NCBI GenBank assembly: GCA_964472855.1 | Contig: CAYYMJ010000004.1 | Coordinates: forward strand, 1 to 64,000 | DNA length: 64,000 nt | Reading direction: 5' to 3' | Source: Tranquillimonas sp964472855 | GTDB taxonomy: Bacteria; Pseudomonadota; Alphaproteobacteria; Rhodobacterales; Rhodobacteraceae | Shown: one piece after another, positions 33,859-43,599 of the stretch | Layout: every line of letters starts with the position of its first letter | Position numbering within the stretch: position 1 is the first letter of the stretch | Made by a program: the position numbers and the translations under genes | Notes under the pieces: model-generated | What the model saw: only the letters and a program-made list of their open reading frames with translations | The model's database searches: none | Told to the model about the DNA's origin: nothing

Positions 33859-35097
33859 TCAATCGCCGGCGGTATGGCCAAGCGACAGCCGCGCGGCAAG
33901 CTCGATATGCGGCGACCAGCGAAACTGGTCCACGATCTCGATCCAGTCGATCGCATATCCGCCCTGCGCCAGTATCGCCGCATCCCGGGCAAAACTGGCC
34001 GGGTTGCACGACAGCATGGCAATCACCGGCACCCCGCCCGACGCCAGCCGCCGGCATTGCGCCTCGGCGCCGCTGCGCGGCGGGTCCAGAACCACCGCGT
34101 CGAACCGGGCCAGCTCTTCAGGCTCCAGCGGGCGGCGGAACAGGTCCCGCGCCTCGGTGGTGACCCGCTTCATCCCCGACCCGCCGCGCCAACCATCGCC
34201 CAGTGCCGCCAGCATCGCCGCGTCGCCTTCGACCGCGTGAACCGCGGCGCCGGCCGCCAGCGGCAGCGCAAAGGTGCCACAGCCGGCAAACAGGTCAGCC
34301 AGCCGCGGCGCCGGGCCCACGGCCCGCACGGCGGCGCGGCGCAGGGCGGCCTCGCCCTCGGCGGTGGCCTGCAAAAACGCCCCCGGCGGCGGCACCACGG
34401 CGATGCCGGCAAAATCCACCACCGGCGGCGCCAGCGTTACCACCGTCTCACCATCCCAGCTCAGCCGCGCCACACCAGCGGCGGCGGCCCAGCCAGCCAG
34501 CGCCAACGCCAGATCCCGGTCCAGCGGCTTGCCGCCCCTCACCGCCACGTCAATACCGCCACGGGTCTCGGTCAGGGCAATGTCCAGCACGCCACTGCGC
34601 GACGCCCCGGCGCGCGTCAGATCCTCCAGCGCCGGCACCAGCGCCAGCAGCCCCGGGCGCAACACCCGGCAACCCGGCACCGCCACCAGCGCGTCCGTGC
34701 CGCGCCGCATCAAACCCACCAGCGCCCCCTTGCGGGTTCGGCGACCATGCAGAACCGCCCGGCGCCGGCTCGACGGCGGCGACACCGACAGCCCCGCAAT
34801 CGGCGCCGCCAGGCCCCGGTCGGCCAGGGCCCGGCGCACCACATCCATCTTCCACCCGCCCACGAAATCGTCGCGCGCATGCTGCAAGGCACAGCCGCCA
34901 CAGGCCCCCGCATGCCCACAAGGCGGCGCCACCCGCTCGGCCACCGGCGAAACAATGCGCACATCCCGCAGCCGCTCGCCCTCTGGCCGCCCGGTCACCA
35001 ATTCCCCCGGCAATGCCCCCGCCACATAAACCGGCCCCGCCGCGATCCCGTCGCCCCGATGGCCCAACCGCTCGATCCGCCAGGTCTGTTCTGTCAT
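33859..35097 (-). CDS. RNA m5U methyltransferase (TrmA/RlmD-like), Fe-S type
   Basis: A 412-residue SAM-dependent methyltransferase for uridine C5 in rRNA or tRNA. It has an N-terminal TRAM-like part, a [4Fe-4S] cluster motif CGHAGACGGCALQH, the SAM motif LADLFAGCGTFALPLA, DPPRSGAEAQ and the catalytic SCNPASFARD near the end. RlmC/RlmD/TrmA cannot be separated by eye. The ATG starts at the boundary of the dispersed hairpin element at 35098. Confidence 0.92.
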   Translation of the reverse strand: MTEQTWRIERLGHRGDGIAAGPVYVAGALPGELVTGRPEGERLRDVRIVSPVAERVAPPCGHAGACGGCALQHARDDFVGGWKMDVVRRALADRGLAAPIAGLSVSPPSSRRRAVLHGRRTRKGALVGLMRRGTDALVAVPGCRVLRPGLLALVPALEDLTRAGASRSGVLDIALTETRGGIDVAVRGGKPLDRDLALALAGWAAAAGVARLSWDGETVVTLAPPVVDFAGIAVVPPPGAFLQATAEGEAALRRAAVRAVGPAPRLADLFAGCGTFALPLAAGAAVHAVEGDAAMLAALGDGWRGGSGMKRVTTEARDLFRRPLEPEELARFDAVVLDPPRSGAEAQCRRLASGGVPVIAMLSCNPASFARDAAILAQGGYAIDWIEIVDQFRWSPHIELAARLSLGHTAGD

Positions 35098-35165
35098 CTT
35101 GGCGAAAATATCCCGGGGGCCCGGGGGCAGCGCCCCCGGCGGATCCGTCCGCGCAGCGGGCGGAT
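35098..35165. repeat. Dispersed hairpin element, copy 1 (ATATTT-anchored)
   Basis: Contains GGCGAAAATATCCCGGGGG then CCGGGGGC-AGC-GCCCCCGG, an 8-bp stem with a 3-nt loop, in the interval between the RNA methyltransferase start and the ABC exporter stop. It shares the core TTGGCnnAAATATCC + GGGGGCAGCGCCCCC with copies at 45412 (inverted) and 50451. Confidence 0.75.
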
Positions 35166-37012
35166 CATTCCGCCGCCTCCTGCACGCCCAGAAATCCCCC
35201 CGACTGGCGGTTCCAGAAACCGGCGTAATGCCCGCCCAGCGCCAGCAATTCGGCGTGGGTGCCCTCTTCCACGATGCGGCCGGCGTGCATCACCACGATC
35301 CGGTCCATTCGGGCAATGGTCGACAGCCGGTGGGCAATGGCCAGCACGGTCTTGCCCGCCATCACCCGCTCCAGAGCCGTCTGGATCTGCGCCTCGACCT
35401 CGCTGTCCAGCGCGCTCGTCGCCTCGTCCAGCACCAGAATCGGCGCATCCTTCAGGATGGCCCGGGCCAGCGCGATCCGCTGGCGCTGGCCGCCCGACAA
35501 CTTGACGCCACGCTCGCCCAGATGCGCGTCATAACCCCTGCGCCCCTGAAAATCCTGCAGGTCGTGAATGAACTCGTCCGCCTCTGCCCGCCGGGCCGCG
35601 TCGACGACCGCGTCCATACCCGCCCCGGGGCGGCCGTAAAGAATATTGTCCCGGGCCGAGCGGTTGAACATCGCGGTTTCCTGCGTGACCATGCCGATCT
35701 GGCGGCGCAACGACGCCTGCGTCACCCGCCCGACATCGACCCCGCCGATGGTGATCCGCCCGGCCTCGGGGTCGTACAGTCGCAAGAGCAACGCCACCAA
35801 TGTCGACTTGCCCGCGCCCGAGGCGCCGACGATCCCCAGCTTTTCCCCCGGCCGCACCGCCAGAGTCAGGCCGGCAATGCCGCCCACGTCGCGGCCATAG
35901 CCGAAACTGACACCGTCAAAGCGAATCTCGCCCGCGCCCGCCAGCGCCGCGGCGCCGGTCCGGTCGGTCAGGCCGTGGGCCGGGGTCAGGGTGTGCATGG
36001 CATCCTCGACCTCGCCGACATGGCCAAATATCGCCATCAGGGTAAAGCTGATCCAGCCGGTCATCTGCGCCAGCCGGATCGACACCGCGCCGATGGCGGC
36101 GATATCCCCGGCCGACACGCCGTCACCCCGCAGGACCAGCCCCGACCCCACCATCGCCAGCGGCAATATCCCGGCCAGAAAGATCAGCCCGGTGCGGAAA
36201 ATCACCGACATGGCGCCGAACTCCAGCGCCCGGCTTCGGAACACCCCCATCGAGGCCAGCGCCGCCTTGTCCTCGTGCCGGTGATGCGCAAACAGCTTGA
36301 CCGTCTTGATGTTGGTGATCGTGTCCACGATCTGCCCGGTCACATTGGCCCGCGCCGCCGCCCGTGCCTTGGACCGCAGCCGCACCCGCGGCAGCGCCCA
36401 GCGCAGAAACACCGCGTAACTCGAAAACCACACCGCCATCACCAGCACCAGCCACGGGTTGATCGACCCCGCCAGCACCATCGCCGACAGGACCGAGGCC
36501 AGCCCGAACAGCACCGCGTTCACCACCTCGATCACCGTCTCGGTCAGCGAGGTCGCGGCCTGAATCTCTTTCTGGGCAATGCGCCCGGCGAAATCGTCGT
36601 CAAAGAAACTGACCGAATGTCCCAGCGTATAACGATGCAGCCGCGACAGGGTCAGGTTGAACACATTGGGCGCGATCACCACCGACTGGAACAACGCCGA
36701 CGACCCGAAGATCAGCGGCCGCGCCACCATCAGCAGGGCCGCGCCGGCCACGATCAGGCCGCCGGCATTGGCCCAGATATCGCCCGGCAAAACCGCACGG
36801 TCGACGATCTGTCCCAACAGCCAGATGGTCAGCACCTCGGACCCGCCGGTCAGGGCCGAAATCAGCATCGCGACCGCCAGCAGCCACCAGCTTCCGGCCA
36901 GGCACCAGCGGAAAAACGGCCACAGGTGCCGCGGCGGGTCGCTGTCTGCCGGGCGCTCGTGGTCGATCAGGCCGGCCGCCCGGGCAATCAGACGCTCGTA
37001 GGCCCCGCTCAT
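35165..37012 (-). CDS. ABC exporter half-transporter, second of a pair
   Basis: A 615-residue fusion of a six-TM domain (about 30-340) with an ATPase domain. Walker A is GASGAGKSTLVALLLRLYD, signature LSGGQRQRIALARAILKDAP, Walker B ILVLDEATSALDSE with catalytic Glu intact. It resembles MsbA/HlyB-type exporters of lipids or drugs. Its start overlaps the end of the upstream half-transporter by 4 bp (ATGA), so the two likely form a heterodimer. Confidence 0.93.
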   Translation of the reverse strand: MSGAYERLIARAAGLIDHERPADSDPPRHLWPFFRWCLAGSWWLLAVAMLISALTGGSEVLTIWLLGQIVDRAVLPGDIWANAGGLIVAGAALLMVARPLIFGSSALFQSVVIAPNVFNLTLSRLHRYTLGHSVSFFDDDFAGRIAQKEIQAATSLTETVIEVVNAVLFGLASVLSAMVLAGSINPWLVLVMAVWFSSYAVFLRWALPRVRLRSKARAAARANVTGQIVDTITNIKTVKLFAHHRHEDKAALASMGVFRSRALEFGAMSVIFRTGLIFLAGILPLAMVGSGLVLRGDGVSAGDIAAIGAVSIRLAQMTGWISFTLMAIFGHVGEVEDAMHTLTPAHGLTDRTGAAALAGAGEIRFDGVSFGYGRDVGGIAGLTLAVRPGEKLGIVGASGAGKSTLVALLLRLYDPEAGRITIGGVDVGRVTQASLRRQIGMVTQETAMFNRSARDNILYGRPGAGMDAVVDAARRAEADEFIHDLQDFQGRRGYDAHLGERGVKLSGGQRQRIALARAILKDAPILVLDEATSALDSEVEAQIQTALERVMAGKTVLAIAHRLSTIARMDRIVVMHAGRIVEEGTHAELLALGGHYAGFWNRQSGGFLGVQEAAE

Positions 37013-38877
37013 TCCGCCGCCTCGCCGGCCTGCTGCTCGGTGCCGATAAAGCCACCGGACTGCCGGCTCCAGAACCGCGCATACAGCCCGCGCGCCGCCA
37101 GCAATTCATCATGGCTGCCAGCTTCCACGATGCGGCCCGCGTCGATCACGACGATGCGGTCCATGTGGGCGATGGTTGACAGGCGGTGGGCGATGGCGAT
37201 CACCGTCTTGCCCTGCATCATGCCATACAGCGTGTGCTGGATGGCGGCCTCGACCTCGCTGTCCAGCGCGCTGGTGGCCTCGTCCAGCACCAGGATCGGC
37301 GCGTCCTTCAGGATCGCCCGGGCCAGCGCGATGCGCTGACGCTGACCGCCCGACAGCTTGACCCCCCGCTCGCCGACACGGGCGTCATAGCCGACGCGCC
37401 CCTCGGCGTCTTGCAGGTCGAGAATAAAGTCATGCGCCTCGGCCTGCCGGGCCGCGCGCTCGACCGCGGCGTCGCTGGCACCGTCGCGGCCATAGGCGAT
37501 ATTGTCCCGCACCGAGCGGTGCATCAGCGTGTTTTCCTGCTGCACCATGCCGATTTCGCGCCGCAGACTGTCCTGCGTCACGCCGGTCACGTCCTGCCCG
37601 TCGATCAGAATCTGGCCGGCCTCGCTGTCGTAGAACCGCAGCAAAAGCTTGACCAGCGTCGACTTGCCGGCGCCCGAGCGCCCCACAAGGCCAACCTTTT
37701 CGCCGGGCTCCAGCGTCAGGGTCACGCCGTCCAGCCCGCCGCGGCCGCGGCCGTAATGGTGACCGACGCCGCGAAACTCGACCCGGCCGGCGCCGAATTG
37801 CAGCGGCCGCGCATCGGGGCGGTCGACCAGCGTGATCGGCTGGGCGATGGTCTCCATCCCTTCGGCGATGATCCCGAGATTGCGGAAAAAGCTGGTCAGC
37901 GCCCACATGATCCAGCCTGTCATCGCGGTCAGGCGCAGGGTCAGCGCCGTCGCCGCCGCCACCACCCCGACCGAGGCCGCGCCCTGCATCCACAGCGCCA
38001 CCGCCCAGCCGACAACCCCGACGATCAGCAGACCGTTCAGCGCCGACAGGCACACGTCCATCACTGTGTAGATGCGCATCTCGGCCTGAAAGGTCTTGCG
38101 CGAATGCTCGATGGCTTCACGGGCATAGTTCAGTTCGTGGTCGTGATGCGCGAACAGCTTGACCGCGTGAATGTTGGTATAGCTGTCAACCACGCGCCCG
38201 GTCACGGCGCTGCGCGCGTCCGACGCAACCTGCGACGCAGGGCCCACCCGGCGGACGGTCCAGCGCATCAGCAGACCATAAAGCCCCAGCCAGGCCAGCA
38301 ACGGCAACAACAGCCGCGGATCGGCGCCCGCCAGCAACACCGCGGCGCCGGTGACATAGGCCGCGGCATAGGTGACGGCGTCGAACACCTGAAACATGGC
38401 CTCGCCCGCCGCCGGCGGGGTCTGCATGATCCGGTTGGCGATACGCCCGGCAAAGTCATTCTCGAACCAGCCCACCGACTGGCGCAGCACATGGCGGTGC
38501 GCCCGCCAGCGATACAGCGTGCCATAATTCGGCAGCAGCGCATTGTTCAGCAGCAGCACGTCCAGCATCTGCACGGCCGGGCTGACGAACAGGATGAACA
38601 GCGCCACAAGGATGAACTCGGTCCCGTGACGCGCCCACACATCGCCCGGCGCCCCGGCGCCCAGAATATCGACGATCCGGCCGAGATAACCGATCAGCCA
38701 CAGCTCGATGACCGCAACAACCACCGACACCAGGCTGGTGAACACGAACACGCGGGTGAAGGGCCGGGAATATTCGCGCACGAACGGCCACAGACGCGTG
38801 GGCGGCGTGTCTGTTTCCTCGTACGGCGTATAAGGGTCGACCAGGTTTTCGAATCTGCGGAACATGGGGTGCGTCAT
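37009..38877 (-). CDS. ABC exporter half-transporter, first of a pair
   Basis: A 622-residue TM-ATPase fusion. Walker A is GRSGAGKSTLVKLLLRFYD, signature LSGGQRQRIALARAILKDAP, Walker B ILVLDEATSALDSE. The start used is ATG 38877 (MTHPMFRRFENLVDPYTPY), with GGAG 9 nt upstream; the longer frame adds 36 residues overlapping the neighbouring intergenic DNA. Both NBDs of the pair keep consensus catalytic residues, unlike many asymmetric exporters. Substrate unknown. Confidence 0.92.
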   Translation of the reverse strand: MTHPMFRRFENLVDPYTPYEETDTPPTRLWPFVREYSRPFTRVFVFTSLVSVVVAVIELWLIGYLGRIVDILGAGAPGDVWARHGTEFILVALFILFVSPAVQMLDVLLLNNALLPNYGTLYRWRAHRHVLRQSVGWFENDFAGRIANRIMQTPPAAGEAMFQVFDAVTYAAAYVTGAAVLLAGADPRLLLPLLAWLGLYGLLMRWTVRRVGPASQVASDARSAVTGRVVDSYTNIHAVKLFAHHDHELNYAREAIEHSRKTFQAEMRIYTVMDVCLSALNGLLIVGVVGWAVALWMQGAASVGVVAAATALTLRLTAMTGWIMWALTSFFRNLGIIAEGMETIAQPITLVDRPDARPLQFGAGRVEFRGVGHHYGRGRGGLDGVTLTLEPGEKVGLVGRSGAGKSTLVKLLLRFYDSEAGQILIDGQDVTGVTQDSLRREIGMVQQENTLMHRSVRDNIAYGRDGASDAAVERAARQAEAHDFILDLQDAEGRVGYDARVGERGVKLSGGQRQRIALARAILKDAPILVLDEATSALDSEVEAAIQHTLYGMMQGKTVIAIAHRLSTIAHMDRIVVIDAGRIVEAGSHDELLAARGLYARFWSRQSGGFIGTEQQAGEAAE

Positions 38878-39025
38878 TTTGGCTCGCTCCGACATACAGG
38901 GCCGCGCCGGGCAGAGAAAGGCCGCGGGCCTGAATTGGCCGGCCCGTGACGCGATGGATTTCCCCCGGCGGCGCCATGTCGCCAAGCGGCTTGGCCGGTT
39001 CGCCGGCCACGTTCGCGGCCCCGCG

Positions 39026-39619
39026 CTAAAGGAAAACCGCCGTGGCCGACAGCGCGAGAAAGATGGCCATGGTCGCGTTGAAGACCCGCCACGCCCGGGG
39101 CGTGGTCAGCAGAAACGACAACAGGCCGCCGGCCGCGGTCCAGAACAGGCACACCCCAAGGTTCAGGCTGGTGAAAACCAGCGCCAGTCGCGCCGCTTCG
39201 GCCCCCGGTCCCTGGCCGTGGCCATAGCCGGCGGCGGCGGCCATGGCCACGGCCCAGACCTTGGGGTTGACCCACTGGAACAGCGCCGCCTGCAAGACGG
39301 TAAAGGGCTTGGCGCCGGTCCCGGCCCGGGCGCGTTTGCGTTGCAGCAACCCGTAGGCCAGCCACAGGATCCAGCAAAAGGCCGCCACCCGCAGCACCAG
39401 ATCCAGCGCCGGAAACTCAAGCAAAATCACCGAAACGCCGGCCCCGGCAGCGGCGGCGATAACCCCGACGCCCACCGCAACGCCCAGAATATGCGGCACT
39501 GTGCGCCGCAGCCCGAACCGCGCCCCCGACGCTGTCAGCAGGATCACGTTCGGCCCCGGCGAAAACAGGCCCAGGAACACGAACAGCCACAGCGCCGGTT
39601 CCGCCGTCAGGTAACCCAT
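39026..39619 (-). CDS. LysE/RhtB family amino-acid exporter
   Basis: A 197-residue membrane protein with about six TM segments. The family signature FSPGPNVILLTASGARFG stands near the N-terminus; WVNPKVWAVAMAAAA is in the middle. It exports amino acids or derivatives; substrate not predictable. ATG 39619 was chosen over the longer frame to 39652 because the first TM then starts after about 10 residues. Confidence 0.9.
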   Translation of the reverse strand: MGYLTAEPALWLFVFLGLFSPGPNVILLTASGARFGLRRTVPHILGVAVGVGVIAAAAGAGVSVILLEFPALDLVLRVAAFCWILWLAYGLLQRKRARAGTGAKPFTVLQAALFQWVNPKVWAVAMAAAAGYGHGQGPGAEAARLALVFTSLNLGVCLFWTAAGGLLSFLLTTPRAWRVFNATMAIFLALSATAVFL

Positions 39620-39723
39620 GGGGTCAGAGTCCCCGCATAGACGAGGCCGCACAGGCAGCAGCCGTGATATTGGCGAAGGTCTCGACGCTCATCCGCCCCT
39701 CGTGTCCGCGCGCCGCGGCGCCG

Positions 39724-40846
39724 TCAAGACAGCAGTTCGTCCCGCGTTGCGGCAAAGCCGGTTTCGATCCAGCGCCGCTCCAGCGCGGCCAGTTTGCGGC
39801 CCAGCGCCGGGCCGGAATAGGCCGGCATCAGGTCGGCCGCCGTCACCGGAAAGCGCGCGGCGGCACCGGCGGCGATGTCGTCGCGCCAGCCCCCCGGCAA
39901 CGCCCCGGCGCCGCTGGCGGCCCGGATCAGCGCCACATCAGTGGCCAGGGCGGCACCGGCGCGCCAGGCAATCTCGGGCAGGCCGGCGGACGATCCGGCA
40001 ATGGCGCGGCGGCGGTCCAGCCCGCTGGCATCGGCCCGCGACAGGCGCAGACATTCGGCCACGCCCGCGCCGCCCAGCACCGCCAGCCGCCGCAGGGCCG
40101 CCGGCAAGACGCCGGCATCTTGTTCCAGCGCCACCAGCGGCGCGACGGCGGCCACGGCGGCGCCGGGCAGCACCCGGGCCAGCACGCCGGCCTGAGCCAT
40201 CGCCGCCAGTGCCGGCGCCGGGTCGGGCGCCGCCAGCAGGCGCAGCATCTCGGCCCCCACCCGTTCGCGCGACAGCCCGTCGATCCCGCCGGTCAGCGCG
40301 GCACAGGCGGCCAGCCCAGCGGTGTCGATGCCTTCGCCGGGGTCGCCATACCAGGCGTGAAAGCGAAAGAAGCGCAGGATGCGCAGGTAATCCTCGCCAA
40401 TCCGCGCGGCGGCATCACCGATAAAGCGCACCCGCCCGGTGCGCAGGTCATCCAGCCCGCCCAGCGGGTCCAGCACCCGGCCCCCGGCCTCGGCGTAAAG
40501 CGCGTTCATGGTGAAATCGCGCCGCGCGGCGTCGACCGCGCAGTCGTCGGCAAAGGCCACGGTGGCGCGGCGGCCGTCGGTCGAAACATCGCGCCGAAAG
40601 GTCGTGACCTCGTGCGCGACGTCGCCCGAAACCACGGTCACGGTGCCATGGCCCAGCCCCGTGGGCACCGCCCGCAGGCCAGCGGCCTCGACCAGAGTGA
40701 CCACCCGTTCGGGGCGCGCGTCGGTGGCGATGTCGATGTCGCGCACCGGGCGCCGCAACAGGTCGTCGCGCACGCAGCCACCGACAAACAGCGCCGTCTG
40801 GCCACCCCCGGCCAGCGCCGCCATGACGCCCCGGGTCGCCGGGGCC
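39724..40846 (-). CDS. cca: CCA tRNA nucleotidyltransferase / poly(A) polymerase family, 5' end lost in gap 2
   Basis: Adds or repairs the 3'-CCA end of tRNA. The visible ~373 residues carry GG/DxD motifs LFVGGCVRDDLL and VRDIDIATDARPE, RRDFTMNALY, and the HD-like/RNA-binding neck. The frame stays open upstream to the edge of the gap (APATRGVMAALAGGGQ), and family proteins begin 10-15 residues earlier, so the true start is in the Ns. ATG 40824 would omit these residues. Confidence 0.9.
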
Positions 40847-40946
40847 NNNNNNNNNNNNNNNNNNNNNNNNNNNNNNNNNNNNNNNNNNNNNNNNNNNNNN
40901 NNNNNNNNNNNNNNNNNNNNNNNNNNNNNNNNNNNNNNNNNNNNNN
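40847..40946. other. Assembly gap 2 (100 N)
   Basis: Exactly 100 Ns. No sequence overlap between flanks was seen, unlike gap 1. It removes the 3' end of the Nudix gene and the 5' end of cca; the real size is unknown but, from family lengths, probably under about 100-150 bp. Confidence 0.98.
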
Positions 40947-41519
40947 GATGCGCGCGGTCGCGCCCCAGATGTAATAGGGTCCGAAGGGCGCCGTGTAGTA
41001 ATGCCGCCGCACACCGCGCCAGCGCCGCGATTCGACGCGATACCGCGCCGGGTCGGCCACATGGGCGAAGGGGACCGAAAAGACCTCGGCCACCTCGCCG
41101 GGTTCAGCCACGGGCACAAACGGCCGCTCGATCCAGGCCAGGACCGGCGTTACCGCGAAACTGGTCACCGTTTCATGCACCGGCAGGGTGCCCAGCACCC
41201 GGGCCGCGCCCGCTGGCAGGCCCACCTCTTCGCGCGCCTCGCGCAAGGCCGCCGCGACCACGCCGCTGTCGCCGTCTTCGACCTTGCCGCCGGGAAAGGC
41301 GATCTGGCCGGGGTGGTGTTTCAGGGCCGACGACCGCTTGGTCAGCAGCAGGCTTGCCCCGTCGGCCCCAAGGTCTGTGAACGCCACCAGCACCCCGGCC
41401 GGGCGCAGGCGCCGACCCTCGGGCAGCACGACGTCGGGGTTCAGATCAAAGTCCGAGCTTGGGTCGCCGCCGCCGGACAGCGCTGCCTCGAGCCGGGTCA
41501 GGATCTCACGTCTGGTCAT
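40947..41519 (-). CDS. CoA pyrophosphatase-like Nudix hydrolase, 3' end lost in gap 2
   Basis: A visible 191-residue fragment with a Nudix box GGKVEDGDSGVVAAALREAREEVGL, preceded by LLLTKRSSALKHHPGQIAFPGG, the LLTxRSxxLxxHxGQxxFPGG pattern of the YeaB/NudL CoA pyrophosphatases. Only the last few residues are missing. Its ATG 41519 overlaps the hslO stop by 14 bp. cca follows in the same direction, a common alphaproteobacterial order. Confidence 0.9.
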
Positions 41520-42507
41520 CTGGCGTCGCCCCGGTCTCGAACCCCAGCGTGTGCGGATCGAACTCGAAATGCGCGCCACAGAACTGGCAGTCCGCCGTGA
41601 CGGTCCCGGCGTCGGTGGTCATGGTGGCGATATCCCGCGCCGAATAGATCGACAGGCTTTGCCGCACCTTTTCCGGTGAACAGGTGCAGCCAAACGCCAC
41701 GTGCTGGGCATCGAAGACGCGCGGGGTTTCCTCGTGGAACAGCCGGATCAGCAGGTCGGTCGGATGCACGGTCGGGCCGACAAGCTCAAGCTCTTCCACG
41801 GTGTCCAGCAGCTTGTTGGCGCGGTTCCAGTCCTCGGCCGCGTCACCGTCGAGAATATCTTCGGGCCGGGTCAGGCCGTCGTCGGCCGCTGCCTCGGGCG
41901 TGGTGGCCCGGGCCGGCGCCTTGGGCATGGCCTGCAGCATGACCCCGCCGGCGCGCCAGCCACCGACATTGCCCGGCAGCCGCGACGCGCCGAAGGCCAG
42001 CGCGAATCGCGTGGGCAATTGTTCGGACTGGGCGAAATAGGTTTCGGCACAGGCCGAAAGCGACCCTCCGGCAAGCGGCGTGATACCCTGATAGGGCGTC
42101 ATGCCCTGCCCCTGATCGATGAGAACCGCGAAATAACCGCTGCCGATCTGGTCAAAGGCCGGCGCCGCGGGGTCGAGCCGGTCGGCATCGAAACTGGCAT
42201 AGGCCCGCATCCGCGCGCTGGCGTCGGGCCGGGATGGCGCGAAATAGTCGGTGGCGATCAGCCGCGTCGGCCCGTCGCCACGGATTTGCAGCGACAGCTT
42301 CCAGCGCAGCTTGATGGTCTGGCCAATCATCGCGGTCAGCAGCGCCGCCTCGGCAACCAGCGCCTCGATCTGTGGGGGATAGTCATGCTGCGCCAGGACA
42401 TTGTTCAACGTGCCGTCCAGCCGGGCCACCCGCCCGCGAATGTCGGACCGGTCAAGCTGGAACGGCAGGATCGTATCGTCCCAGGCGATGCGGGAACTCA
42501 GGGTCAT
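41506..42507 (-). CDS. hslO: 33 kDa redox-regulated chaperone Hsp33
   Basis: Chaperone turned on by oxidation. The 333-residue product has the conserved C-terminal zinc motif: CxC in FGCTCSPEKV and CxxC in CQFCGAHF. It also has the N-terminal LALTAMIGQTIK-like region (LLTAMIGQTIKLRWKL). The frame extends to 42879, but ATG 42507 (MTLSSRIAWDDTILPFQ) is the family start. It heads hslO-Nudix-cca. Confidence 0.95.
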   Translation of the reverse strand: MTLSSRIAWDDTILPFQLDRSDIRGRVARLDGTLNNVLAQHDYPPQIEALVAEAALLTAMIGQTIKLRWKLSLQIRGDGPTRLIATDYFAPSRPDASARMRAYASFDADRLDPAAPAFDQIGSGYFAVLIDQGQGMTPYQGITPLAGGSLSACAETYFAQSEQLPTRFALAFGASRLPGNVGGWRAGGVMLQAMPKAPARATTPEAAADDGLTRPEDILDGDAAEDWNRANKLLDTVEELELVGPTVHPTDLLIRLFHEETPRVFDAQHVAFGCTCSPEKVRQSLSIYSARDIATMTTDAGTVTADCQFCGAHFEFDPHTLGFETGATPDDQT

Positions 42508-42582
42508 TGACTTTCCTTGATTGGGCAGGCTTGGCATATCCTGTCTGAAATGCTGCCACAAGCGACCCGCGGAAAGGACCCG

Positions 42583-43056
42583 ATGATCCCCCGTTTCGGT
42601 GCACCGCCCCTGCGCGGCCAAAGATATACCCCGCGCCCCGGCGTCTATGCCGTGCTGCGGCGCCGCGACGAGCTGTTGTTGACTTTCGAGCATGCGATCG
42701 AGCCTGAATTCCAGCTGCCCGGCGGCGGCATTGACCCCGGCGAATCGCCTTTGCAGGCCCTGCATCGCGAGGTGCTGGAAGAGACCGGCTGGACCATTTC
42801 CCGCCCGCGCAGGATGGGGGCGTTCCGCCGCTTTGTCTTCATGCCGGAATATGAGATGTGGGCCGAAAAGCTGTGCCACATCTACTGCGCCCGGCCCGCG
42901 ACCCGGCTAGGCCCGCCGCGCGAAGCGCATCACGATGCCGTCTGGGCCCCGATCGACATTGCCGCCCGGTTACTGGGCAACCCGGGCGACCGCAGCTTTG
43001 TGGCGCGGCTGCGTGCGGCGCGGCCGGTTGGCGACAGCGTTTCGCGTTTGACTTGA
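42583..43056 (+). CDS. Nudix hydrolase
   Basis: A 157-residue Nudix protein; box GGGIDPGESPLQALHREVLEETGW. It begins MIPRFGAPPLRGQRYTPRPG, preceded by GGAAAGGACCCG as ribosome-binding site; the longer frame from 42517 lacks a good site. Substrate is not predictable. It is divergent from hslO by 75 bp. Confidence 0.88.
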   Translation: MIPRFGAPPLRGQRYTPRPGVYAVLRRRDELLLTFEHAIEPEFQLPGGGIDPGESPLQALHREVLEETGWTISRPRRMGAFRRFVFMPEYEMWAEKLCHIYCARPATRLGPPREAHHDAVWAPIDIAARLLGNPGDRSFVARLRAARPVGDSVSRLT

Positions 43057-43320
43057 TCCATCAGGCATCGGCTGACGTGCTGAGATTCCTGCTTTCAGGC
43101 AGCGTCGGGTGATGCGGGTTTGACGTGAAATTGCCTTGGCCCGCCCGGCGGCGGCCTTGGGCGCGGGCATCAGCGCCACCTTGGCAGGGGTGCGACATGG
43201 CCGGAATTTCGCGGCTCCGTTATCCATGGTCCAAGCCGCGCCTTTGGCGCGCCGGCGCGACTGCCCCCTGGCCTGGCGCCGCAGGGGGCCGCGCGCCGGT
43301 CTGCCACGCGCCGACGCGCT
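43057..43320. other. Non-coding interval after the Nudix gene
   Basis: No recognisable gene. It contains a 7-bp hairpin CCCCCTG/CAGGGGG (43264-43288) and GC-rich palindromes (GGCGCGCC near 43246). The open frames crossing it encode low-complexity or repeat translations. Confidence 0.5.
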
Positions 43321-43389
43321 GATGCGCTGGCTTGCCGGGCTGCGCAATACCCAAGCCGCCCGCGCTGCAACGCGGGCCCGCGCGCCGAT
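43321..43389. repeat. Direct-repeat flank of octamer array, left copy
   Basis: Starts GATGCGCTGGCTTGCCGGG and contains CTGCGCAATACCCAAGCCGC and CGCGGGCCCGCG. It matches 43593-43670 except for a few changes and a 9-bp insertion in the latter. Confidence 0.75.
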
Positions 43390-43599
43390 GCGCCGATGCG
43401 CCGATGCGCCGATGCGCCGATGCGCCGATGCGCCGATGCGCCGANNNNNNNNNNNNNNNNNNNNNNNNNNNNNNNNNNNNNNNNNNNNNNNNNNNNNNNN
43501 NNNNNNNNNNNNNNNNNNNNNNNNNNNNNNNNNNNNNNNNNNNNGATGCGCCGATGCGCCGATGCGCCGATGCGCCGATGCGCCGATGCGCCGATGCGC
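43382..43599. repeat. 8-bp tandem repeat array (GATGCGCC)n, interrupted by gap 3
   Basis: Seven perfect GATGCGCC units on the left (43387-43442) and six plus a partial on the right (43545-43599), with 100 Ns between. The true copy number is unknown. The unit is not a multiple of 3 and the array lies between two convergent genes, so it is not a coding repeat. The pure right-hand part is exactly 55 nt. Confidence 0.92.
43445..43544. other. Assembly gap 3 (100 N)
   Basis: Exactly 100 Ns inside the octamer array; the assembler evidently could not cross the repeat. Confidence 0.99.

Noticed and set aside
40847..40946. Overlap artefact at gap 2 similar to gap 1
   Set aside because: The two flanks share no 55-bp match; the gap is probably real missing sequence.
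43382..43599. CRISPR array
   Set aside because: The units are 8 bp in direct tandem without spacers; it is a simple tandem repeat.
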